A DNA stretch of 63,692 bases, taken from NCBI GenBank assembly GCA_023251915.1, contig JAHEXW010000007.1:1-63692 (forward strand), read 5' to 3'. A program made the position numbers and the translations under genes. Positions 56,722 through 63,692 of the stretch are shown here, piece by piece. The notes beneath the pieces are model-generated. The model did not search any database, was not told the DNA's origin, and saw nothing but the letters and a program-made list of their open reading frames with translations. The stretch is from Actinomycetes bacterium. Its GTDB lineage: Bacteria > Actinomycetota > JAHEXW01. How positions within the stretch are numbered: position 1 is the stretch's first letter; every line of letters starts with the position of its first letter.

Positions 56722-57438
56722 ATGATAGATATGAGAAAACAATTCATCCGGGAGGCAAACAAAATGGCGGAGAGTAAGAAGATAATGGTCATCGTTGCGG
56801 CGGTGCTTCTCGTGTTTCTGGCGATCCTTGCCGCCGGTGAGGGCGCGCTGCTGTGGCAAGGAAAACAGAACCGGGCGAAGATCGAATTGTTAAACAAACG
56901 GCTGGCCGCGTTCGAGGCCGCGCGGCATAAAGACGCCGCAAAGGCTGCCAAGCAAGCGGCCGCCAAAGCCGTCGACCCCTACGAAGGTTGGCTGACCTAC
57001 AATAATTCGCCGGCCGGCTACAGTCTGCGGTATCCGGCGGACTGGACTTACGTGGAAACCGCCAGCACAGAGTCAGGCCCCGCGAACTTTGTCACCTTCC
57101 GCAATCCGGACCAGAAATACGCTGTCTCGTTCGGACTGCGCCCGGCCGGCTCTGACCTTATGACCTCGGGGCGCACAGGCTTGGGCCAGGGAGAGTCCTT
57201 CCAGGGTGGAACTGTCACGATCCTGGGCGAGCTCATCGACAAGACCTATCACGTCAACAACGGCCACGCCCTTGTGGTTTTCTACGGTCCCGGCGCGGCC
57301 GCGGCATTCACGGCCGCCGGCAATGAAATCAACGCCGAGTTAGGCGCCCCGGGCCTCGACTGGGAAGCGACCGAGTTGCGGGGCATCCCGGAAGAGGCCA
57401 TCTCCGACAAGATTGTGACTTCGCTCTCGATGAACTAG
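56722..57438 (+). CDS. Membrane-anchored PsbP-like protein
   Basis: N-terminal TM; YEGWLTYNNSPAGYSLRYPADWTYVETAS PsbP/DUF1795-like core; likely internal start at 56764. Confidence 0.75.
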   Translation: MIDMRKQFIREANKMAESKKIMVIVAAVLLVFLAILAAGEGALLWQGKQNRAKIELLNKRLAAFEAARHKDAAKAAKQAAAKAVDPYEGWLTYNNSPAGYSLRYPADWTYVETASTESGPANFVTFRNPDQKYAVSFGLRPAGSDLMTSGRTGLGQGESFQGGTVTILGELIDKTYHVNNGHALVVFYGPGAAAAFTAAGNEINAELGAPGLDWEATELRGIPEEAISDKIVTSLSMN

Positions 57439-58610
57439 GCCGTTGGTGCGGGCCGGTTCTTCCCAGCCTTCACCAAAGCGGCCAACCCGAGCGTCAACGC
57501 GCCAGTTCCAAAAAGAACCGAAACGAACGATATCAGCCAACCCAAGAACGGTATTGACGTGACGATCGCCAGGGTGGTTACGCCCAACGCCATCGCGGCC
57601 ACCGGATGCGGCTCCCGCCCCATCATCGGCATCAAAACCAAGCGTCCCAGATATGTCCCGGTAACAATCATGCTCATATAGATCGCGCCTATGAACAGGT
57701 CGAGCGCGATACCGGCCGCAGGCAAACCGATCAATGTCAACGCCGCAACCAATATAACGGTCGGTCCGAGGAATAAGACCAAAGCGCCAATCCCTAAGCT
57801 CGCCCAGGGCCGGCTCTTGATTGCGTCGGCGGTGAAGATGGCGGCCTTCGGCGTCATGCCCGCGAAGAAAGCCCCCACAATCAGGCGCCCGATAAGGAAG
57901 ACCACAAACCAGAATATGCCGAACAAGAAAGCCGATACGGCCGAGCCGCCGGTGTTTGCCTGTCGTTGAGCTTGCCGCACGGTTTCGTGGAACGCGACTT
58001 TGCCTTTGACCGTTCCGGAAGCAATCGGAATCTCCTTGTCCGAATAGTAATCGAGGTTTCCGCCGATCATGCCCTTGTTGCCAAAGGCGATGTTGTTGCC
58101 GGAGAATTTGAAATCGCCCGCGACGGGTCCGTTTAGGTTTATCTTGTCGGTGCCGGCCAACAGGTTGCGGCTTACGATTCCATCCAGGGAGATAGTGCCT
58201 CCGCCAACCAGTACGTCCCGGCCAACCGTCGAACCGATACCGATGGTTCCCCCCGCCGCGACTATATCCTTCGCAACCGGGCCATTAAAAGTGACTTGTC
58301 CGCCGGCCGCCATAATGTCGTCGCCGACCTTGCCGTTCACGATGACCGTGCCCGCACTGGCGAAAAGGCTTTTGCCAATATTGCCATTAACGATCACATT
58401 ACCGCCACCGATAAACACGTTTCCGGTCACGTCGCCGTCAATCGTTACGTTGCCCGCTCCGACATATAGGTCGTCATCTATCACTGTGCCTTTCGGAATG
58501 TTGATCGTGTCGCCGGAGCGCCAGGTCGCGGCGCCGGCCACACCCGTAAGCGCGATGAACGCGCAGACCATCGCGACAACCATAACCAGAATCCTCGATT
58601 TGTGGCGCAT
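57435..58610 (-). CDS. Bactofilin-like polymer-forming protein with C-terminal TM region
   Basis: Repeated G-N-V-x-V-x-G beta-helix pattern (VGAGNVTIDGDVTGNVFIGGGNVIVNGNIGKSLFASAGTVIVNG), then polytopic C-terminus. Confidence 0.85.
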   Translation of the reverse strand: MRHKSRILVMVVAMVCAFIALTGVAGAATWRSGDTINIPKGTVIDDDLYVGAGNVTIDGDVTGNVFIGGGNVIVNGNIGKSLFASAGTVIVNGKVGDDIMAAGGQVTFNGPVAKDIVAAGGTIGIGSTVGRDVLVGGGTISLDGIVSRNLLAGTDKINLNGPVAGDFKFSGNNIAFGNKGMIGGNLDYYSDKEIPIASGTVKGKVAFHETVRQAQRQANTGGSAVSAFLFGIFWFVVFLIGRLIVGAFFAGMTPKAAIFTADAIKSRPWASLGIGALVLFLGPTVILVAALTLIGLPAAGIALDLFIGAIYMSMIVTGTYLGRLVLMPMMGREPHPVAAMALGVTTLAIVTSIPFLGWLISFVSVLFGTGALTLGLAALVKAGKNRPAPTA

Positions 58611-58700
58611 TTTTACCTCCCATAACTTACTTGCTGAACGATTAATCTGATTATCGTGCTGCGAGAGCAGACTTGTCGCCGGCCATGATGCGAGTTTTTT

Positions 58701-58720
58701 ACCTGGCCATCCGGCCAGGT
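58701..58720. other. Perfect hairpin ACCTGGCC-ATCC-GGCCAGGT
   Basis: Intergenic between tspO 3' end and the bactofilin-like gene. Confidence 0.6.
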
Positions 58721-58778
58721 GGGCAGTTTACTTGCCGATCTCGGCCGTGATGGTCACCGGGCCTAAAGGGCTAACAGA

Positions 58779-59186
58779 TTATGCGTTTTTGATGGTTATG
58801 GTCAGCTGCAGGATGGTAGCGAAGGCGACCCAGACCAAATAGGGGATGTTGGCCAGGGCGACCCAGTTGGCATAGGGCCAGATCGCGAACATAAGCCAGA
58901 TAAGGGTGGTCAGGACGAGCAGTATGTCAATGGCCGCCAGGATGTTGCTGCGCAGGCCGAACTGCAGCGGGGTAAAAGCGAAGTTAAATATCAGATTTAG
59001 GACAAAAGGCAACAGAACGATGAGCGGGGCCCGGCCTTTGGCCGCCAAGTAGCCGACATAGCCGAACGACACAGCGATAATTACGTACAAAACCGACCAC
59101 ACCGGCCCGAACAGCCAGGACGGCGGCGCCCAAGAGGGCTTGGTTAGATGCTGATACCAGGTATATGAACTCTCTTGCGTTACCAT
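58779..59186 (-). CDS. tspO: TspO/MBR family protein
   Basis: WYQHLTKPSWAPPSWLFGPVWSVLYVIIAVSFG...LPFVLNLIFNFAFTPLQFGLRS. Confidence 0.94.
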   Translation of the reverse strand: MVTQESSYTWYQHLTKPSWAPPSWLFGPVWSVLYVIIAVSFGYVGYLAAKGRAPLIVLLPFVLNLIFNFAFTPLQFGLRSNILAAIDILLVLTTLIWLMFAIWPYANWVALANIPYLVWVAFATILQLTITIKNA

Positions 59187-59249
59187 AACGATAGTATACC
59201 CGTAACGCCGTCCATTTTAAACGGGCGACGCTACGGGTATTTTGCAACG

Positions 59250-60482
59250 TTAGTTCACGTACCGGGAATGCGGCGTCGCGCCCTTGATTGGCCGGGTGTG
59301 GCAGATCTGGCACGAGTTCGCACCGATCGCCGTTGGCGCCGACTGCAGGCTGTTCGGCTGAACGTTATCGATCGCGCGCTTGGACGGCCACCAGACGTGC
59401 GGGCTGTTGTGACACCCGGCGCAGTATACGCCATCCGGACCTTTGGTATCTCTATACAATCCGCCTTTTACGGTGTGGCTGTCGCCGTGGCATTGCTCGC
59501 ACGTCGGCTCGTCCAACCAGGGACGCCGACCGGTCGCAATCGTCGCAGCGACATTTGCCAGGTCTCCGTGACAGCTCGGACAACTGGGGTCGTCCCCGGT
59601 GGCGGAACCCATCCCGCTTATCGCCGTGCGCAGACACTGTGTGTTCTGGCCCGGGTGGCAATCATAACAGCCCGGCACGTCGCCCATTATCCGGGAATGC
59701 TTGCCGTGCATGGCTTCCGACAATGACTTCTGAACGCCGTTGCCGGGTTTCCCTAGGGCGTTGGAGCCGTGACAGTTGGCGCACAACACCGGTTTTTGTG
59801 ACGACAGCGTCGTCCCGCTGATCTTGTCGTGAATCGCCAGGATGTTGCCTTCCACCGTGCCCGTGTTTATGCCGTAAGCCAGGGAGGCGTCCGCGTCGCC
59901 GGCGTGGCATTTGGCGCAGTTCAGCTCGTCCGACACGGGAACAACAATCCTTGAGGTCTGGATCACCTTGCCGCCCTTGTCTTTCAAGACGACGGCAGCG
60001 ACCTGATACGGGTTCCACCTCATCTTGTCATCCAGCGGCAAGAGCGGGATGCCCGTCGCCTCATAATGATCCCCGTTCAGCTTCATCACGCCCTTCAGAC
60101 CGTTGCCGGTCAGGCCGACGCCGATGGGGAGATTGACCCCAAACAGCTGGTTGGCATACTGCCAAAAATCTGTCTTGCCGACCACGGTCGTGTTCTTTTC
60201 AATTGAATATTCCAGCGTTATGCCCGAAGTCACAACGCTGACCGGAGCGCCCCGCCGCAATACCTGAACCATCAGCGTGTTAAAGGGTGGCAGGATGCAA
60301 ATCTCGCTGAAACTAGGGTCGAGGCAATGCATGCCCAGCGAATTCCAACCCAACACGACGTACGGGGAGGGCGCCGGATTGTTGTCGGCGCGGGCTGCCG
60401 GCCGAAGCGCGAAGAAAGAAACCGTAAGCGCCGCGATCATGATGACCGAGATGATTACGCTGTAAGTGTAGATTTTCTTCAT
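59250..60482 (-). CDS. Secreted multiheme c-type cytochrome, 7 CxxCH motifs
   Basis: CAKCH, CANCH, CYDCH, CPSCH, CEQCH, CAGCH, CQICH; signal peptide; start moved to ATG 60482. Confidence 0.9.
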   Translation of the reverse strand: MKKIYTYSVIISVIMIAALTVSFFALRPAARADNNPAPSPYVVLGWNSLGMHCLDPSFSEICILPPFNTLMVQVLRRGAPVSVVTSGITLEYSIEKNTTVVGKTDFWQYANQLFGVNLPIGVGLTGNGLKGVMKLNGDHYEATGIPLLPLDDKMRWNPYQVAAVVLKDKGGKVIQTSRIVVPVSDELNCAKCHAGDADASLAYGINTGTVEGNILAIHDKISGTTLSSQKPVLCANCHGSNALGKPGNGVQKSLSEAMHGKHSRIMGDVPGCYDCHPGQNTQCLRTAISGMGSATGDDPSCPSCHGDLANVAATIATGRRPWLDEPTCEQCHGDSHTVKGGLYRDTKGPDGVYCAGCHNSPHVWWPSKRAIDNVQPNSLQSAPTAIGANSCQICHTRPIKGATPHSRYVN

Positions 60483-60507
60483 AATCGTCTCCTTGGTAGG
60501 CGGTTGC

Positions 60508-60912
60508 CTAGGTCGTTTCTTCCATGGCTGACATCGCTTTCTTCTGGCGCTCTTCCATCGGCGTAAAGCCTTGCATAATCCCGAACTTGTTGCCTTCGCT
60601 GTCCTCGCAATACCGGAACAGCCCGACATTCATGATCTCTTGTTTGTCCGTCAGCGTCTTGCCGCCGGCGGTAACAACAGCCTTGGAAATCTCATCAAGA
60701 TCATTGACCTCCATGGTCAGGATTACCTGAGCCTGTTCACCCGCCATGATAGCGCCGTTGATGCCAGGTTCTTTGTCCGGACCCGTGGTCGCCAGCCAGT
60801 AATCGTCGGGACCTTCCCAGGTGCTGATGTCCCAGCCAAAAACGTTCTGATAGAAAGTGACCGCTCGTGATGGTGTGGCGGCCGCTATCTCAAAATGAAC
60901 AACCCGTCCCAT
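60508..60912 (-). CDS. VOC/glyoxalase-family protein
   Basis: VVHFEIAAATPSRAVTFYQNVFGWDIS...VILTMEVNDLDEISKAVVTAGGKTL...FRYCEDSEGNKFGIMQ. Confidence 0.93.
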   Translation of the reverse strand: MGRVVHFEIAAATPSRAVTFYQNVFGWDISTWEGPDDYWLATTGPDKEPGINGAIMAGEQAQVILTMEVNDLDEISKAVVTAGGKTLTDKQEIMNVGLFRYCEDSEGNKFGIMQGFTPMEERQKKAMSAMEETT

Positions 60913-61087
60913 CTTGACCTCCTCTTCGAATTAGGTTTATCGGATACGTGCCATTATCGCACTTGGGCAGGGGAATTTGACCCCTCTGGGGCGAAGACTA
61001 GGAGGACTACTAGCTCGCGAAATTCACCCAAAGACACATCGTCCGTGGGCGTGAGCTGGAAAGCGTGGTGCGGGTTTTCGGTCTTTT

Positions 61088-61504
61088 CTAGATGGCGCGC
61101 ATGCGGTTATTGCGCGGATTGTGTTCGACCTCGGCCAAGCCAAGGACTTCCAAAACCGGCGGAACGTACATGGCAAACCGGCCGCGCAAACCTTTCTTTA
61201 ATCCGTACCAACCGCCGACCGGGTTATCGGCCGAGCGCGCCCAAGCTTCGACCGTTCCCTCCGCTGCCGGCTTCTGTTCGTCGGCGCTGCCCAGAGGCAT
61301 CCAATCACCGCGGTCTTTTAGCATGGCGTGCAGGTCATTAATTGCTCGCAGGTAATACTTCAATTGTGTCTTGCCAACGGTGCAAACTAAGGCGGGCGGG
61401 TCTAGGGTCTCGTCGCGATACATCTGATACTCCGATGATCCGCTAGGCGTCGTCAACACCCACGGGTCGTCCTTTGTTCCGGTTCCAACAACAACGTTCG
61501 CCAT
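61088..61504 (-). CDS. DUF6855-like conserved protein
   Basis: GTGTKDDPWVLTTPSGSSEYQMYRDETLDPPALVCTVGKTQLKYYLRAINDLHAMLKDRGDW. Confidence 0.7.
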   Translation of the reverse strand: MANVVVGTGTKDDPWVLTTPSGSSEYQMYRDETLDPPALVCTVGKTQLKYYLRAINDLHAMLKDRGDWMPLGSADEQKPAAEGTVEAWARSADNPVGGWYGLKKGLRGRFAMYVPPVLEVLGLAEVEHNPRNNRMRAI

Positions 61505-61584
61505 AATCCCTCCTTGAATCATCGACCGAGGTCTTGCCTAGAGCATAGCTCTGCCGAAACATTACGTAAAGAATAGACCTACAT

Positions 61585-61612
61585 TCTATTGTCCAATTAA
61601 TTGGACAATAGA
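61585..61612. promoter_or_regulatory. Perfect 28-bp palindrome, candidate operator
   Basis: TCTATTGTCCAATT|AATTGGACAATAGA, upstream of the DUF6855-like gene's neighbour. Confidence 0.75.
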
Positions 61613-61654
61613 CAGTTGGCTGGTGAGAGGCGCCGGAGCGGGGTCTTTGTTCTA

Positions 61655-62335
61655 TTAATGAATAACGATTGACGCGGTTATCTGGTAGGCTTCGGCGTCG
61701 TGCATTACGTAGTAGTCGACCGCTTTGTAGTTGAGATCGGCGGCGTAGGTAAACGTGTAAGCTTTGCGGTTCTTGATCATCCATAGCCTTGTTCTCTTGA
61801 AGGGCTGGCCGAAGTCGACATAGGTGTCGACTATCTCGATTGCCGGGTACGAATCCAGAGTTGTCTCGATCTGGCTGGTTATGTCCCCGCCGCCTTGGGG
61901 AGCGAGGCGCGCCGCGGCGACGTAATCCTCGAGTTTGGCTGCCGCCGGCACGGTCTCGACAAAGATGCCATAGGTGCACTCGTTTTGGTAGGGGCTACCG
62001 CCGGGCATTGGCGGTCCGAGAAATGTCACGCGTAAGGTATTGGCCGCGGTCTCACTCACCGTCCAGGTCGGCGGGTACAGCAGCGTCGGCCCCCACGCCT
62101 TGTTGGCATAGGTCTGCCAGCCCTTGTAAGGACCCTCGTCCGTTGGGTTTGACGTTGTCTCGACGGCGACCGGCTTGGTCGCGGTCGATGTTGCCGCCTC
62201 GGTTACCGACGAAGATTTGTCTAGGGCGGAGGGTAGCCGATACATTGCCAAGATGATCGCCAGCACCGTAAGGGTCACCGCGATGCCGGCAATGACGCTG
62301 GCTTTATGTTCCTGAAAGAACCTGCTCTTGGCCAT
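61655..62335 (-). CDS. Membrane-anchored PsbP-like protein, paralogue of 56722-57438
   Basis: N-terminal TM; YKGWQTYANKAWGPTLLYPPTWTVSETAANTLRVTFLGPP. Confidence 0.7.
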   Translation of the reverse strand: MAKSRFFQEHKASVIAGIAVTLTVLAIILAMYRLPSALDKSSSVTEAATSTATKPVAVETTSNPTDEGPYKGWQTYANKAWGPTLLYPPTWTVSETAANTLRVTFLGPPMPGGSPYQNECTYGIFVETVPAAAKLEDYVAAARLAPQGGGDITSQIETTLDSYPAIEIVDTYVDFGQPFKRTRLWMIKNRKAYTFTYAADLNYKAVDYYVMHDAEAYQITASIVIH

Positions 62336-62484
62336 GTATCATTATAGCCCGCCCGGCGCAGTCTGACCAGGAACGCAAAGCGCGGCGCGCGAAACGGTCA
62401 TCCTGGGTTCGCGCACCTCGCGAACGCAGGAACTGGCGCGCCACTTACTTTGCCGGCAAATCTCGTGCGCGGGATATTGCTTTT

Positions 62485-63072
62485 CTAGCTCCCCAGGTTC
62501 TTGTCTTTGAAGTATTGCTTGGCCTTATCTTGCGCCTTGTTGGCCTCGTTCTCGGCGGTCGCGATCTGAGCAGTCATGCTGGTTAGGCTGGTGATGTATG
62601 TGTTGGAAGACTCCGTGGTCAGCGTACCTGCCGCCGCCGCGTCCACCATTTTGGTCAGAGTCGTGACGAGCGTAGTCTCGAGATCACTGACCGCGTCGCG
62701 CTTGGTCCAAGAATCGATTAATAACCCCAGGTATGTCTTGAAGTCAGCCGAGATGTCCATCGCCTTGGCCTGCGCTAACAATTCCTTACCCTTTGCCACC
62801 TCGTCTTTTTGCCCGGCAATCTTGGTTTGAATCTTAGCCAGCGCTACTGACTTCTGTGCGAAACCGGCCGCGTCGTTTGGCATTGCCTTAACGGCGGTCA
62901 TATCATTCAAGACCTCTGTTGCCAGAGAATTGTATTTGTCGATACTGGTGTTCGCCTTCGTAACTAGATTGTTCGCCTCTTTGGTTTGGCCACTGCCGCC
63001 GCAAGCCAGGAGCAAGAACACTACCCCCAGAACCAATGCCACAGCCAATGGCGCCCGGTAAACCTTCTTCAT
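62485..63072 (-). CDS. Lipoprotein of unknown function
   Basis: MKKVYRAPLAVALVLGVVFLLLACGGSG lipobox; start moved to 63072. Confidence 0.8.
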   Translation of the reverse strand: MKKVYRAPLAVALVLGVVFLLLACGGSGQTKEANNLVTKANTSIDKYNSLATEVLNDMTAVKAMPNDAAGFAQKSVALAKIQTKIAGQKDEVAKGKELLAQAKAMDISADFKTYLGLLIDSWTKRDAVSDLETTLVTTLTKMVDAAAAGTLTTESSNTYITSLTSMTAQIATAENEANKAQDKAKQYFKDKNLGS

Positions 63073-63145
63073 GTCAGCCTCCTTATGCCTAGTCAAACAC
63101 CGTTAGATCCCAGTCGTTTTCACACCCGCGAACCGAACAACGCCT

Positions 63146-63457
63146 TTAGGTATCTTCTTCCGGCGCCTTGTCTATCTTGTCCAGTTTCAGCGCCTTAACG
63201 CCGAAGTACACAACAATCGCTATCACGAGGAAGTCGATAAGAACGCTGATGAAATTCCCGTACGTCAGTTTGACGGCGCCTAGCTTCACCGAAGCCGACT
63301 GCAGCCCGCCGGCGGAACCCAACGCCCAACCGATTATTGGATCAATGATGTCCGCGACCAGCGACGATACCACTTTGGCGATCGCTCCGCCCAGGATAAA
63401 CCCGACAGCAAGCCCCACGACGCCTTGTTCCCTGACAAATTGCATGAAACCTTTCAT
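63146..63457 (-). CDS. mscL: Large-conductance mechanosensitive channel
   Basis: MKGFMQFVREQGVVGLAVGFILGGAIAKVVSSLVADIIDPIIG. Confidence 0.95.
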   Translation of the reverse strand: MKGFMQFVREQGVVGLAVGFILGGAIAKVVSSLVADIIDPIIGWALGSAGGLQSASVKLGAVKLTYGNFISVLIDFLVIAIVVYFGVKALKLDKIDKAPEEDT

Positions 63458-63574
63458 GCGGCCCTCCTTTGAAATACTTCCATTGAGTAGAGTGATAAAA
63501 CGAATTACACACTACCCTCAGCCAATCCATCGTTGCGGCGACCGTCTGCCATTCAGCCCTCCCTCCCGCGGTCC

Positions 63575-63692
63575 TTAGAACCACGTCTTGGCGCGATATG
63601 TTTCGTACTCAGTCCCGTAGCTTGCCAAAAGATCGTCCTCCTCCAGACGGCGCCACCAGGCAATGCTGATTAAGCCAAGACAGCCTATGGTG
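63575..63692 (-). CDS. C-terminus of an isoprenylcysteine carboxyl methyltransferase-family protein (partial)
   Basis: Own translation: TIGCLGLISIAWWRRLEEDDLLASYGTEYETYRAKTWF*. Confidence 0.65.
   Translation of the reverse strand, partial: TIGCLGLISIAWWRRLEEDDLLASYGTEYETYRAKTWF

Overview
63.7-kb, fairly high-GC bacterial window, probably from a deep, anaerobic actinobacterial-type lineage (inference from HspR/dnaK organisation, ferredoxin-thioredoxin reductase, CooC and the two-subunit pyruvate carboxylase; not proven). Nearly all genes lie on the minus strand. They include a purine cluster (purF-L-Q-S-C-B-E-D-A), a two-subunit pyruvate/oxaloacetate carboxylase, an FTR-rubredoxin plus glutaredoxin pair, dnaB-rplI-rpsR-ssb-rpsF, ychF, an NfnAB-like pair, a heat-shock operon (dnaK-hsp20-grpE-dnaJ-hspR-clpC), peptidoglycan hydrolases and a CwlM-like protein, a nickel uptake set (nikR-cbiM-cbiQ-cbiO) next to cooC, trxA/trxB, an Amj-like flippase, panB, a bactofilin-like protein, TspO, a 7-CxxCH cytochrome and mscL. 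The main exception is a seven-gene plus-strand operon (24.48-32.48 kb) that I read as a dedicated exosortase system: degenerate NTase/HTH regulator, one substrate with a C-terminal sorting tail, an exosortase-family protease/transpeptidase, two GT2 enzymes, a PTPS_related/GT-C-like membrane protein and WecB. This is my leading candidate for a novel system. Also notable: several dispersed palindromic repeat families (one flanking a DUF559 nuclease, one inserted in frame in a glutamate-synthase-like gene), a HAIR-like operator on a near-consensus dnaK promoter, a textbook NikR-type dyad, a perfect 28-bp palindrome, and a PIN-TM-TPR fusion. Nothing was searched against databases; all family calls are by eye.
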